NCBI GenBank assembly: GCA_964465945.1
Contig: CAYXMM010000002.1
Coordinates: 186,001 to 250,000, forward strand
Source: JAJRPT01 sp964465945
Lineage (GTDB): Bacteria; Bacteroidota; Ignavibacteria; Kapaibacteriales; UBA2268
Reading direction: 5' to 3'
Length of the DNA: 64,000 nt
Shown: one piece after another, positions 55,601 through 64,000 of the stretch
Layout of the letters: each line of letters begins with the position of its first letter
Position numbering within the stretch: the stretch's first letter is position 1
The notes under the pieces: generated by a model
Database searches by the model: none
Told to the model about the DNA's origin: nothing
Seen by the model: the letters and a program-made list of their open reading frames with translations, nothing else
Translations under genes and position numbers: made by a program

Positions 55601-55813
55601 TATGATATTGATGAATTGGTTGGTAAAAAGAAATACAAAGAAGCAGTTGATATTATTAATAAGACTATTAATAAATATAGCCAAAATGGTCAAGAGATGA
55701 TAACTAACTATGTTTCTGAAAGATTAAGAGGAAAAATGCAAGAAATTAAAATATTAACTGGAGAAATTGATACAACGGCTCAGCTTCCTCAGCAAATTAG
55801 TATAGTAAATTAA
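52643..55813 (+). CDS. DUF2723 membrane protein with C-terminal TPR-like region (putative glycosyltransferase)
   Basis: 1056 residues. The N-terminal DUF2723 domain starts after the first helix with QDSVPFWDCSEFSGAAIW followed by VPHPPGAPLFLMIG, an acidic first loop and PHPPG motif like those of GT-C protein O-mannosyltransferases. About twelve membrane helices reach residue 575. A soluble region with FTNGDNDTFPVWYIQDVMGVR, common in this family, and helical TPR-like repeats (about 820-1040) follow. I infer sugar transfer to exported proteins or lipids. It is monocistronic with a strong terminator. Confidence 0.85.
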   Translation: MNNKQIKYIFGTLAFVLSSIVYLMTVQDSVPFWDCSEFSGAAIWQQVPHPPGAPLFLMIGKMFDLLIPFGDPGWKINLVSVFSSSTTVFLLYLITNYVIKNIKGAEPQSIGEAFAVYGSSFVGAAAFTFSDTFWFNAVESEVYAMATLFVALVVYLMMLWNDKADEVGSEKYLMLIAYIIGLSTGVHLLAILTIFSITFVVYFRKYEFSWLGFAIAGVISLVIFGIIYPGVVKWIPALLAGHSPGRNEAREYYIENSTGLIVFAIALILGILGLFFWAYKNNRKTLSLVSSAFLLVILGYTTYTQILIRSNSNPPMNENEPKSFTELASYLGREQYGSLPSWPRRAQNEERFVQEYLRKNADGSFYYGPWKEPGTMRVTKKDGRSFGAEDWGAITPFSNADIFWGEINYLWKYQIDHMFIRYFMWNFSGRNSDIQDADDVFLTADEKAVKRDNFGNGYADLFPINFFALPLIFGLFGLFYHSSEDKKMAFAYILMFLMMGVLAAIAQQQQNPQPRERDYFYTGAFLIFAMWIGMGVYGLITSISKKNFSVGISLGAVVVSTLLVPFNMAYGGWKLHDRTGNFAPFDYSYNILQSAEKNAIIFTNGDNDTFPVWYIQDVMGVRRDVRIVNLSLGNTLWYVDQLKNRKPWGAEKIPLSFSDESLKVKDENDPKALSYELSNLRTLKFPVPTEILKKYTKDANIIASGEFNATISGRPYGEDTYLYRVQDKVIFEILKQEKFNRPVYFSTTVGPDAFAGLEPYFRHEGMLMRVCPAPQNGSDRTPSVDIEIMLQCLMNVDNSDKYSKTPKYGFKLRNFNNKDVYYDEVHRRLSSTYRELYMMLAKAIINERDDKKLAVSVLNKMDELVSNSQFPMPYYTSYEISELYKNLGDKDQALKYRQIALADLNTIVNNDDIEARIKMMEATQRIMGPHRLTAMIYSDNKQFMEAREVTKKFIQFLNKYQNAAPDAQSQQMIQVGILDAELQLTEYDIDELVGKKKYKEAVDIINKTINKYSQNGQEMITNYVSERLRGKMQEIKILTGEIDTTAQLPQQISIVN

Positions 55814-55815
55814 TT

Positions 55816-55843
55816 AAAAAAGTGGCTTAATTGCCACTTTTTT
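55816..55843. terminator. bidirectional intrinsic terminator
   Basis: An 11-bp stem (AAAAAAGTGGC / GCCACTTTTTT) with a TTAATT loop and T/A tracts on both sides lies between convergent genes; its right side overlaps the end of the Nudix gene. Confidence 0.88.
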
Positions 55844-56474
55844 TATATATGTAGAATAAGTCTATAATTTCTTGTAAAATTATAGCAGTTGCCCCCCATA
55901 GAGGAGTTGAATGTTTTATATCCCAATATGGAAAAGGAACAGACTGATTTGAATATAGATTAGATGAATACTTTAAATTATCTTTATTTAAAAATAAGCT
56001 AAAATCTGTTTTGATAACTTCATCTACTTCGCTTGGGTTTAGATTAAATTCTAATTTTTCTTTTGAATATGCAATAATAGGATAAATTATATTATTTGAT
56101 GGGGGGACATATAATTGAGTTATCTCATTTATAACTTCTAATTTATTAGGTGAAACCCCAATTTCCTCTTGTGTCTCTCTTAACGCTGTCTCTACGTTTG
56201 TTTCGCCAAATTCTTTCCTACCACCTGGAAAACTAATTTGACCAGAATGCTTTCTTAATTCTGATGAACGAAGTGTAAAAATTAATTCCATTGATAAAGA
56301 ATTATGTATATTTAAAATAATTAAAACAGCACTTTCTTTTGAATTTTCTTGAGGAGTAAATTCTCTAACATTTGGATTCATCTTAATAGGCACCATTTTT
56401 TTTTGCGATTCTACTCCAGGTAAGCTATTTTTGTCTAAGTTTGCTAAAAAATCAATAAATTTGTAGTAATTCAT
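55827..56474 (-). CDS. Nudix hydrolase, CoA pyrophosphatase-like
   Basis: 215 residues with a complete Nudix box, GGRKEFGETNVETALRETQEEIG (first to last conserved Gly/Glu near 93-115), preceded by LRKHSGQISFPGG, which is typical of the CoA/NudL pyrophosphatase branch. It likely cleaves CoA or related nucleotides. Only 16 bases separate its start codon from that of the divergent MGMT-family gene. Confidence 0.85.
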   Translation of the reverse strand: MNYYKFIDFLANLDKNSLPGVESQKKMVPIKMNPNVREFTPQENSKESAVLIILNIHNSLSMELIFTLRSSELRKHSGQISFPGGRKEFGETNVETALRETQEEIGVSPNKLEVINEITQLYVPPSNNIIYPIIAYSKEKLEFNLNPSEVDEVIKTDFSLFLNKDNLKYSSNLYSNQSVPFPYWDIKHSTPLWGATAIILQEIIDLFYIYKKSGN

Positions 56475-56490
56475 TTTAGATTTATAAATA

Positions 56491-56811
56491 ATGTTCGATA
56501 AAAATGATTTCCACGAAAAAGTGTTAATAATCGTGTCTAAAATTCCTTATGGCAAGGTAACAACTTATGGACATATAGCTGAAGTTGCTGGTTCAAGGTC
56601 ATCATCTCGAATGGTTGGGTACATATTAAGTACATTAAAAAACAATAACCTTTATCCTTGCCATAGAGTTGTAAATAGGGTAGGGGTTCTAACAGGGAAA
56701 TTTAATTTTATTGAAAATTCTATGGAAGAAATGCTAAAATTAGAAGGAATTGATGTAAAAGACGAAAAAATAATTGATTTTGATAAACACTTATGGATAC
56801 CAGAGTTATGA
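56491..56811 (+). CDS. MGMT-family DNA alkyltransferase domain protein
   Basis: 106 residues forming only the C-terminal DNA-binding/active-site domain of O6-alkylguanine-DNA alkyltransferases. IPYGKVTTYGHIAEVAG (about 18-34), the SSSRMVGYILS helix and the acceptor motif PCHRVV (Cys57) are present. Because the cysteine is retained it is not a Trp-type alkyltransferase-like protein, although it lacks the N-terminal domain of Ogt/Ada. It may repair alkylated DNA or flag lesions for the excision pathway. Confidence 0.88.
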   Translation: MFDKNDFHEKVLIIVSKIPYGKVTTYGHIAEVAGSRSSSRMVGYILSTLKNNNLYPCHRVVNRVGVLTGKFNFIENSMEEMLKLEGIDVKDEKIIDFDKHLWIPEL

Positions 56812-56896
56812 AAATAAAATTAAAAAATATTCGTCTGTGGAAAAAAAAGTTTAATTTTCGGCGTTATGTTTTGCCAACTTGTGTGTTATTGTATAT

Positions 56897-59800
56897 ATGA
56901 AATTTACAATTTTAATATTTTTATTATCAAATTTGTTGTTTTCTAACGAAATCAACAAATATCCTGAAGTTGGTTTTAACAATTTTGGTACTGAATTTAT
57001 TTTAACCGTTCCACCAAATTTAAGTGTTCCAACTCAAGAACATCTTGAGTTTATTAATTTCATTTTCTTTAGCCCATTTGACACCAAAGTTAAAATTGAA
57101 ATTGCGAACAAAGGGTATTCTAAAGAGCTAACTCTTAAACCAAACGAGAATAACGGCTTTAAAATTCCAGCAACGATAGTTCAGCCATATATCAAATCTG
57201 GGTATGTAGACTACTATTACGATATGGTAATTAAAAACTCTGCAGTTAAAATTACTAGCGAAATGCCTATTTCAGTTCTAATTTATTCAGATTTTGAAAA
57301 TACAGGTGATTCATACTTAGCAATTCCAATGCAAAATTTAGGGAAAGAATATGTAGTTTCGAATTATAACGATAATAGTGATTTTTATAAAGGGTTTATT
57401 TCTTTAAATTCTAATGTTTCTATTATTGCTACAGAAGATGACACAGAAATTGAATTCTTTTATCCTTCAGAAAATACTAAAATTGATATTTATGGGAATA
57501 AAGTATCAGGTCAAAAATTCTCAAAAAAACTTAATAAAAGTGATATTTGGGTTATGTCGAGTGTTTCAAATGGAGATGATTTATCGAATGCTCGAATTAA
57601 ATCTAATAAGCCAATTTCTGTTATTAGCTCTAATCAATGTGCTAATATCCCTTCTCAAACGGAATGGTGTAACTTTATTATGAATATGGAAACTCCCGCT
57701 GAATTTTGGGGCTATTCATATATAGTTAGCAAATATGAATACAAAAAGTATGAGCCGATTGTGAGAATTTATGCAAAAGAAAGTAATACAGATATTTACA
57801 TAAACGGTGAGTTTTACCAAAAAATTGAAAATGTTTATGACACTGAAAAAAAATCATTTATTGAATTAATTAGAAATCAAGATCTTAATTTTGAACCGTT
57901 TATTATCTCTTCAGACAAACCGATTTTTGTTAGTTCTTATTCAACTGGTGGTGAAGAAGATGGCAAGCAAGTCCCAAATGGTGGTCCTTCAATGCTAAAT
58001 ATTCCTTCAATTGAATCAATGTCTAATTTTATTAATATTAGTTCACCTAATTTTCCGCAAGATGTAAGTTATAACGATAATTATGTTAATCTCCTAGTTG
58101 AACTTGATAACAGCAATAATATACCTGATAGTTTTGAGTATGGATATTTATCAGGTAAAGACTTTGTTTGGAGAAAAATTAAAGATAATTTCAATATTAA
58201 GTATATTAAAAAAATTCCATATCCATATAATAACAAAATATATGCTGTTATTTGCATGGATTTACCAACAAATGGAAACATAAAGTTCCGTTCAGATTAT
58301 AAATTTACTATGATTAATTATGGTTATAGTGAATATAAATCTTATGGCTTCCAGAGTATTTATAATTTAAAAAGTAATGAAATCAAGGATTTAACTCCTC
58401 CTATTATAGAATGGGAAGTTAGTTGTGATTCTAAGATAGTAGGCAAAATAATTGAAGAAAACCTTAAAGGTAATTTGTTAATCCCTGATTCTAACCTAAC
58501 TAATATGAAAGTGTTAGATAAATCAGTTAATCCTGCTATTTTTGAAATTGAGATTATAGATATTAATAAACCAGCAGCTGGAACTATTAAAGTATGGGAT
58601 ATTTATGGTAATATTACTACAGAAAAAGTAATTTATACACCTCAACAAATAGAAATTAACCCTAAGTATTTAGTTATTAATGAAAAAATTAATCGAAATG
58701 TATCAGCAACATTTGATATTGTCAATAAAGGAAGCATAGAATATAAGTTAGATAGTATTTTAATTGATATTCCGAATGCTGAGTATTTTATAAATAATCA
58801 AAATACTAAGGATTTAGCTAAACCAATCATTATTAATCCGAAATCGAAGTTAAATATAAAGTTAGTTATAGAGTTTTTAAGAGACACAATTATTGAAAGC
58901 AAGATATTATTGGATGATGGTTGTATTCAATTAGAAAGGGCATTTATTAAGATTAATATTGAAACCCCAAAAATTTATGTGTCTGATGTGAATTTTCAAG
59001 ATATTTCGCAAGGGCAAACCCAAGTTAAACAATTTGCTATTTATAATAGAAGCAATGTTCCATTAAGTATTACTGATATTATATATCCAAATTTCTTTGA
59101 TTTTGATGTATATGGTATTCCATTAATTTCAAAAGATCGACCAATAATAATACAAGCAAATTCTGAGTTTACTGCTTACATAAATTTAAAATCAAGTAAA
59201 ATTGGCAAAATCTTTGATTCACTTAAAGTTATCTCAGATGCTCCAACTTATGATAATGTATGTTACATATACGCAAATGTTTTAGAGCCAGGTTTAATTT
59301 GTGAAGCTTATGATTTTGGAAAGAAAGAAGTATATTCTAAAGAATTTAACGATATTGAATATATAGTAGATACTCTGAAAGTTTGGAATTATGGTAAAAG
59401 AGATTTAATAATTGATAGTATTGAACTGAAAAGTAAAAATTCAGATTACTTTTATATAGATAGTAAACAATTTGAAAATAAGTTAATACCTAAAAATAAC
59501 TTTATTAGCTATGAAGTTATGTATAAACCAGAAAAAGTAGGGTATCATAATATTGAATATAAAGTCCATTTAAAAGATGGAGTAAATGCAAATTCTAATA
59601 TAAATATTAACGCGACCTGCGTTAAATCAAAATTAGAATTTATCGATACTTTAGATTTTGGTAGAGTAATGATAAACACAAATCTAAATACTTTGAATTT
59701 TAATTTTTCAAACCTAGATTATGAATTTGGAAGCGATTTGAATAGCTTAAATATAGTTTATAATACTGATTCATTAGAAAATAACTTTTTCTTCTTAAAT

Positions 59801-61003
59801 AACTTACCAAAAAATATCAAATTAGGTGAAACTATTTTAAATTACGTTAATTTTGGACCAAAAATAATAGGGAATTTTAGAGCAACACTTAAAGTCGAAG
59901 GAAACTTCGATGGACCTAAATTTATTGTTTTAAAAGGTATAGGAGTAGATTCAAAACTTGATATTCCAGATTTGACGTATTTTGCAATGGCTTGTGAAGG
60001 TAAAAAGGATACAATTAAAGTTAAGATAATTAATAGTGGAACCACAGAGCTATTCATAGAGCCACTTAAATTTGACCCTATACTACCAGAGTATTCTTTC
60101 TTGAACTTAGAAGATGCTCTCGGTGAGATTACAATTAACCCAAGTGAAGAAAAGGAAATATTAATTGAATTTACCTCTTTTGGCGTTGATAAAGAAATAA
60201 ATCTAATTGTTAAAGATAAGACTAAACTAAACCCAGTTATAATAGAATTGAATGGCAAAAATAAGCATTACGAGAATGTTTATAATGTAAAGCCAATTAG
60301 ACAATCTGTTGAAGTAAGCCAGCCAGCACTTAGCCGAGTAGTTCTTGATGATAATAAAGATATTGTCGAATCAAAAGTTAAAGATTTAAGAGTTACTATT
60401 TCTTTTAACCCCAATATTTTAAATTTACAAGAGAACACTCTTACTTTGTCGAATGACTTAAAAACTGATTTTGTTATTTCAGATTTAACAAAATTAGATT
60501 ATGGCAAATATCAATTTGATTTATTGTCAATAGGTGATAGATATATTGATAAAAACACTGAAATAGTTAGCTTTATATTTAATACTTTTTTATCAAATAC
60601 TTCAAATAACGTGAGCAAAGTAGATATTGATATTACAGCAAGAAATAATGAATGTGTTGATTTTAAAACTAATGGTTCAGCAGAAATTGAAACTATTTTA
60701 AAATGTGGAAATGAACTTCAAAAAATTGAATCTAACTTAATAGAGTTTAAAATTTCAGATATAACACCAAACCCATTAAATCGTTCTATAAATTTAAATT
60801 ATTCATTTCCCTATGATTGTAATGTGAATATTAAATTAATTGATATTAATGGAAATGAAGTTAGAAGTTATATTAATAAATATTTGAAATCTGGCTTTTA
60901 TAACTTTGAATTAAATATTGATAACATATCAAACGGATACTATTTCTTAATATACAATGCAGGAAATTTAAGTAAGCAAATTCCAATTATTATTAACAAG
61001 TAA
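56897..61003 (+). CDS. large T9SS-exported protein with IgGFc-binding-like and anchor-D domains
   Basis: 1368 residues; I start it at the ATG at 56897, which opens a good signal peptide (ILIFLLSNLLFSN), rather than at an earlier in-frame TTG. Residues about 25-480 resemble IgGFc-binding N-terminal-like surface proteins (AEDDTEIEFFYPSE, ISSNQCANIPSQTEWCNF, KPIFVSSYSTGG). Residues about 600-1130 are repeated choice-of-anchor-D-like beta domains (F.N.G...L.I.SI). The end (about 1285-1368) is a type A sorting domain (ISDITPNPLNRSINL, GFYNFELNIDNISNGYYFL, final IIINK). It probably acts in adhesion or at the cell surface. Confidence 0.82.
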   Translation: MKFTILIFLLSNLLFSNEINKYPEVGFNNFGTEFILTVPPNLSVPTQEHLEFINFIFFSPFDTKVKIEIANKGYSKELTLKPNENNGFKIPATIVQPYIKSGYVDYYYDMVIKNSAVKITSEMPISVLIYSDFENTGDSYLAIPMQNLGKEYVVSNYNDNSDFYKGFISLNSNVSIIATEDDTEIEFFYPSENTKIDIYGNKVSGQKFSKKLNKSDIWVMSSVSNGDDLSNARIKSNKPISVISSNQCANIPSQTEWCNFIMNMETPAEFWGYSYIVSKYEYKKYEPIVRIYAKESNTDIYINGEFYQKIENVYDTEKKSFIELIRNQDLNFEPFIISSDKPIFVSSYSTGGEEDGKQVPNGGPSMLNIPSIESMSNFINISSPNFPQDVSYNDNYVNLLVELDNSNNIPDSFEYGYLSGKDFVWRKIKDNFNIKYIKKIPYPYNNKIYAVICMDLPTNGNIKFRSDYKFTMINYGYSEYKSYGFQSIYNLKSNEIKDLTPPIIEWEVSCDSKIVGKIIEENLKGNLLIPDSNLTNMKVLDKSVNPAIFEIEIIDINKPAAGTIKVWDIYGNITTEKVIYTPQQIEINPKYLVINEKINRNVSATFDIVNKGSIEYKLDSILIDIPNAEYFINNQNTKDLAKPIIINPKSKLNIKLVIEFLRDTIIESKILLDDGCIQLERAFIKINIETPKIYVSDVNFQDISQGQTQVKQFAIYNRSNVPLSITDIIYPNFFDFDVYGIPLISKDRPIIIQANSEFTAYINLKSSKIGKIFDSLKVISDAPTYDNVCYIYANVLEPGLICEAYDFGKKEVYSKEFNDIEYIVDTLKVWNYGKRDLIIDSIELKSKNSDYFYIDSKQFENKLIPKNNFISYEVMYKPEKVGYHNIEYKVHLKDGVNANSNININATCVKSKLEFIDTLDFGRVMINTNLNTLNFNFSNLDYEFGSDLNSLNIVYNTDSLENNFFFLNNLPKNIKLGETILNYVNFGPKIIGNFRATLKVEGNFDGPKFIVLKGIGVDSKLDIPDLTYFAMACEGKKDTIKVKIINSGTTELFIEPLKFDPILPEYSFLNLEDALGEITINPSEEKEILIEFTSFGVDKEINLIVKDKTKLNPVIIELNGKNKHYENVYNVKPIRQSVEVSQPALSRVVLDDNKDIVESKVKDLRVTISFNPNILNLQENTLTLSNDLKTDFVISDLTKLDYGKYQFDLLSIGDRYIDKNTEIVSFIFNTFLSNTSNNVSKVDIDITARNNECVDFKTNGSAEIETILKCGNELQKIESNLIEFKISDITPNPLNRSINLNYSFPYDCNVNIKLIDINGNEVRSYINKYLKSGFYNFELNIDNISNGYYFLIYNAGNLSKQIPIIINK

Positions 61004-61024
61004 TTTATTTATAAATATTATTCT

Positions 61025-61032
61025 TAATTTTG
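61025..61032 (+). promoter_or_regulatory. TAnnTTTG promoter box for gmk
   Basis: TAATTTTG ends 24 nt before the chosen gmk ATG and overlaps a farther upstream in-frame TTG, which argues against that TTG as the start. Confidence 0.5.
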
Positions 61033-61056
61033 GAATTATTGTTTTTTTATTTTAAA

Positions 61057-61638
61057 ATGAATAATTATAAAAAATTAGTAGTAATATCCTCTCCAAGCGG
61101 TGGAGGTAAATCAACCTTAGCAAAACATTTATTATCATTGTATCCTAAAATCAAATTTTCAGTTTCTGCAACTACAAGAAAGAAACGAGAAGGAGAGGTA
61201 AATGGAATTGATTATCATTTTCTTGATAGAGAAAAATTTGAAGAAAAAATTCAATTAGGTGAATTAATTGAATATGAAGAAATTTTTGGAAATTTATATG
61301 GAACGCTTAAATCTGAAGTAAAAGAAAAAATAGTCAGTGGAGAGACTATTTTGTTTGATGTAGATGTCAAAGGTGCTATATCTTTGCGAAATGAATTTCC
61401 TAACGATACATTGTTAATTTTCATTGCACCCCCAAATATGGAAGTATTAGAGAAACGATTAAGAGCAAGAAGAACAGAAAGCGATAATGAAATTTCAAAT
61501 AGATTAAATAGGGCAGAAGAAGAAAATAAATATAGTGATAAATTTGATTATGTCGTTGTCAATGACAAACTTGAACTTGCATTTAAAAATATTGAAGATA
61601 TTGCAGAAAAACATTTAAACCCAAATTTAAGGAAGTAA
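61057..61638 (+). CDS. gmk: guanylate kinase
   Basis: It phosphorylates GMP to GDP. The 193-residue protein, started at the ATG at 61057, has the P-loop SSPSGGGKST near residue 10-19, SVSATTRKKREGEVNGIDYHF for GMP binding, EYEEIFGNLYGT and VDVKGAISL, then LRARRTESD in the lid. A TTG nine codons upstream is less likely because it falls in the promoter box. AAGGAAG at its 3' end serves the following gene. Confidence 0.95.
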   Translation: MNNYKKLVVISSPSGGGKSTLAKHLLSLYPKIKFSVSATTRKKREGEVNGIDYHFLDREKFEEKIQLGELIEYEEIFGNLYGTLKSEVKEKIVSGETILFDVDVKGAISLRNEFPNDTLLIFIAPPNMEVLEKRLRARRTESDNEISNRLNRAEEENKYSDKFDYVVVNDKLELAFKNIEDIAEKHLNPNLRK

Positions 61639-61639
61639 G

Positions 61640-61972
61640 ATGGAACCAAATGAAGTAAGGGCTTTAGCCAAATTTATTCTAAGAGAAATGGAATCCCAAC
61701 ATAGTGCGGATTTAGCTCATAAATGGTCTGGTGGAACTGTAAAAGTGATACCAGGTGATAAAAATACCAAAGAACACGAAATTTCAATAGACAAACTTAT
61801 GCATAAAATAGTTATGGTTAGAGATAATTTACGAGTTTTAGAGCAACAAATAAACTCAAATAGCGCGTTGACTGACGCAGACAGATTGAAGTTCCAAAGT
61901 TATATTACAAAATGTTATGGCTCTATGACTTCTTTTAACTTCCTTTTCTACGAAGAAGAAGATAAATTTTAA
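61640..61972 (+). CDS. small protein of unknown function downstream of gmk
   Basis: 110 residues, mostly helical, starting MEPNEVRALAKFILREMES with a predicted coiled segment (KIVMVRDNLRVLEQQIN). No family was recognised; it does not show the sequence of the omega subunit often found after gmk. It begins one base after the gmk stop with AAGGAAG as ribosome binding site, so co-expression with gmk is very likely. Confidence 0.6.
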   Translation: MEPNEVRALAKFILREMESQHSADLAHKWSGGTVKVIPGDKNTKEHEISIDKLMHKIVMVRDNLRVLEQQINSNSALTDADRLKFQSYITKCYGSMTSFNFLFYEEEDKF

Positions 61973-62038
61973 CTAACAAACATCAAAACATACTAAGAAA
62001 AAATACGTCTATACATAAATTAGTAACATAAGGAATTT

Positions 62039-64000
62039 ATGAGGTCGTATTTTTTTGTTTTAGCATTTATTCTTAGCTTTTCCTTTCTCACTGCTCAAGA
62101 ATTTTCAATAAAAGGTAATCTTATTTCAAACAAACAAAATGAAGTTATTATTGACGCAACCATTGCATTAATCCACCGACCTGACTCAAACATTGTTAAA
62201 GGAACTTATTCAAAATTAGACAATAACAAGAATATTTTTGAACTTAAAGCTAAGCAAGGTAAGTATTTCTTAAAAATTTCACATTTGGCTTTTAAAGAAA
62301 AAATTGTAAATATAGATTTAACAAAAGACATTGTATTAAACAACATCTTACTTGACGAAAAAGAAATTAATCTCGATGAGATAGTAGTTACTGGCGAAAA
62401 GCAGTATTTAGAATTACAATTAGACAAGAAAGTGTATAATGTTAGTAAAGATGAAACTAATAAAGGTAGAAATGTATCTGATTTGTTAGATAATATCCCG
62501 TCTGTAACTGTTGATGCTGATGGAAGCGTGTCGCTTAAAGGGTCAGAAGGTGTTAGAATTTTAGTTGATGGAAAACAATCTGGATTAGTTGGGAGAGACC
62601 CCGAAGCACTTAGAATGCTTTCAGGCGATTTAGTCGATAAAATTGAAGTAATCACAAATCCATCAGCAAAATACGATGCAGAAGGGCAAGTGGGTATTAT
62701 AAATATTGTTCTGAAAAAAGAACAACAGAAAGGTTTAAATGGTAATACAACTATAAACACTGGTTACCCTGACAATCATGGTTTATCTCTCTCTTCAAAT
62801 TATAGAGCAAGTTCTTACAATTTATTTTCTTCTGTTGGTATAAATTATAATATGTTTCCTGGCTCTGCGAAAGTTGAACAATACTTTTATGATTCTCCAT
62901 CAAAGTATTTAACAAGAACAGATAGAGACCAAGAAATGGGTGGAACAAAAGGAACTATTCGTTTTGGGTCAGATTTCTTTTTAAATGATAATAATACTCT
63001 AACAGCAACTGGGCTATACTCATATACTTTAAGAGATAATTACACAAATTTGACTTATGATGACTACAATAAACAAGAAGATTTAATTTCGAGTTCCGAT
63101 AGAACAGACAACGAAAATGAAGATAAATCAACAATTGAATTTGCCTTAAATTATATGCTAAAATTTGATGATAACGGACATGAATTAACTGCAAATACAA
63201 ATTTTGTTCAAGATAATGAATTAGAACAATCAAATATAAATCAAAATTATAACAGCAACAATGTTCCTGATTTATTTCAAAAATCAAGAAATCTACAATT
63301 TGAAAGAAATCAATTATACCAAATAGATTATAAATTGCCATTTTCTAAAGACGGAAAATTTGAAACAGGCATAAAATCGCAACTTAGAAAAATTAACAAT
63401 GATTATTGGTTAAAGAAAAAAGATGAAAATGGAAACTATATTTTTGATGGAAATTATAATAATAATTTTATTTACAACGAAGATATTCACGCTGGTTATA
63501 TAATGGCAAGCGATAAAATGAGCGATTTTGCTTGGCAGGCAGGTTTAAGAGGTGAATATTCAATTATTGGGACAGAATTAACAAAAACTAATTTTACAAA
63601 CCCAAGAAATTATTTTAATTTATTTCCATCGTTGCATTTGTCATATAAATTTAATCAATTAAGCTCTATACAGACTGGATATTCTCGTAGATTAGATAGA
63701 CCAAGATTTTGGTTCTTAATGCCTGTAATGGGTTTCTCTGATAATAGAAACTTTTTCACAGGTAATCCAAATCTAAACCCAGAGTATTCTAATTCTTTTG
63801 ATTTAGGATATTTATTAAACTGGGAAAAAGGAACCATTCTTACAAATTTATATTATAGACATAGTACTAATACAATACAACGAGTAACAAGCATTAATGA
63901 AAATGGTGTTACAATCATTATGCCTGAGAATATTGGTAATAGAGATGATATGGGAGCAGAGTTAAATATTAGTTATACTGCCTTTAAATGGTGGAATATG
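62039..64000 (+). CDS. TonB-dependent outer-membrane receptor, 5' part (runs off window)
   Basis: 654 codons are open to the last base. A signal peptide (FLTAQ end near residue 19) is followed by a carboxypeptidase-regulatory-like domain (about 20-110), then a plug with LDEIVVTGEK, GRNVSDLLDNIPSVTVDADG, SVSLKGSEGVRILVDGK, IEVITNPSAKYDAEGQVGII and the start of the barrel (TGYSRRLDRPRFWFLMP, GNPNLNPEYSNSFDLGY). These features place it in the outer-membrane beta-barrel family related to TonB receptors in Bacteroidota. AAGGAA precedes the ATG. The substrate is unknown. Confidence 0.88.
   Translation, partial: MRSYFFVLAFILSFSFLTAQEFSIKGNLISNKQNEVIIDATIALIHRPDSNIVKGTYSKLDNNKNIFELKAKQGKYFLKISHLAFKEKIVNIDLTKDIVLNNILLDEKEINLDEIVVTGEKQYLELQLDKKVYNVSKDETNKGRNVSDLLDNIPSVTVDADGSVSLKGSEGVRILVDGKQSGLVGRDPEALRMLSGDLVDKIEVITNPSAKYDAEGQVGIINIVLKKEQQKGLNGNTTINTGYPDNHGLSLSSNYRASSYNLFSSVGINYNMFPGSAKVEQYFYDSPSKYLTRTDRDQEMGGTKGTIRFGSDFFLNDNNTLTATGLYSYTLRDNYTNLTYDDYNKQEDLISSSDRTDNENEDKSTIEFALNYMLKFDDNGHELTANTNFVQDNELEQSNINQNYNSNNVPDLFQKSRNLQFERNQLYQIDYKLPFSKDGKFETGIKSQLRKINNDYWLKKKDENGNYIFDGNYNNNFIYNEDIHAGYIMASDKMSDFAWQAGLRGEYSIIGTELTKTNFTNPRNYFNLFPSLHLSYKFNQLSSIQTGYSRRLDRPRFWFLMPVMGFSDNRNFFTGNPNLNPEYSNSFDLGYLLNWEKGTILTNLYYRHSTNTIQRVTSINENGVTIIMPENIGNRDDMGAELNISYTAFKWWNM

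Noticed and set aside
56491..56811. Alkyltransferase-like protein without alkyl-acceptor activity
   Set aside because: The acceptor cysteine is present in PCHRV, so the Trp-type ATL class does not apply.
61640..61972. RNA polymerase omega subunit (rpoZ), often next to gmk
   Set aside because: The sequence lacks the omega pattern; only position suggested it.
62206..63341. Open frames on the minus strand within 62206-63341
   Set aside because: They are mirror frames of the TonB-dependent receptor gene, whose plus-strand frame is open from 62039 to the window end and shows family motifs.

Overview
The window comes from a low-GC Gram-negative bacterium of the Bacteroidota/FCB group. The evidence is two very large proteins with T9SS-type C-terminal sorting domains, TonB and TonB-dependent receptor proteins, a DUF2723 membrane protein, a six-domain ribosomal protein S1 and recurrent TAATTTTG promoter boxes (TAnnTTTG type). 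Clear AAGGAG-like ribosome binding sites precede many genes, which is less usual in classical Bacteroidia and would fit a deeper branch such as Ignavibacteria or Kapaibacteria; this placement is an inference. No rRNA, tRNA, CRISPR array or intact insertion sequence was seen.

Left part (1-31.5 kb): the 3' end of a T9SS protein gene followed by purE, a membrane protein and a CoA-binding protein; convergent rpsA; a nitrite-reduction cluster (cytochrome-fused nirK, nirV, a SCO copper chaperone, an outer-membrane porin); a Gfo/Idh/MocA oxidoreductase; a convergent der-purH-glgP operon; coaBC and crcB. A seven-gene operon from 18.7 to 28.7 kb then encodes a TPR envelope protein, a C1 aminopeptidase, a beta-barrel, a SPOR protein, TonB, a small membrane protein and UDP-glucose dehydrogenase. 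A GT-C-like membrane protein and kbl follow.

Accessory island (31.5-39.2 kb): an array of orphan RHS-core cassettes. Two longer cassettes carry RHS core, a linker and a variable C-terminal tip; two more are truncated cores. The tips end in a conserved GYSV(K/R)TKGGR tail whose codons form a strong Shine-Dalgarno sequence for the next gene, a putative immunity protein. An exact 778-bp tandem unit (immunity gene plus orphan tip), a 438-bp block shared by two cassettes and a chimeric immunity remnant show repeated recombination. The RHS core is about 52% GC by hand count, against 25-28% in adjoining sequence. The toxin tip and immunity families are not ones I recognise; this is the best candidate for an undescribed system here. 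An ORF6N DNA-binding protein with two related palindromes lies at its right end.

Right part (39.2-64 kb): a six-gene minus-strand operon (uvrA, an HMG-CoA lyase family gene, hutU, pcrA-type helicase, xseA, xseB); rsmB; speA with an outer-membrane protein; the large DUF2723 protein; a divergent Nudix/MGMT pair; a 1368-residue T9SS-exported protein; gmk with a small conserved-looking gene; and the 5' part of a TonB-dependent receptor that runs off the end.
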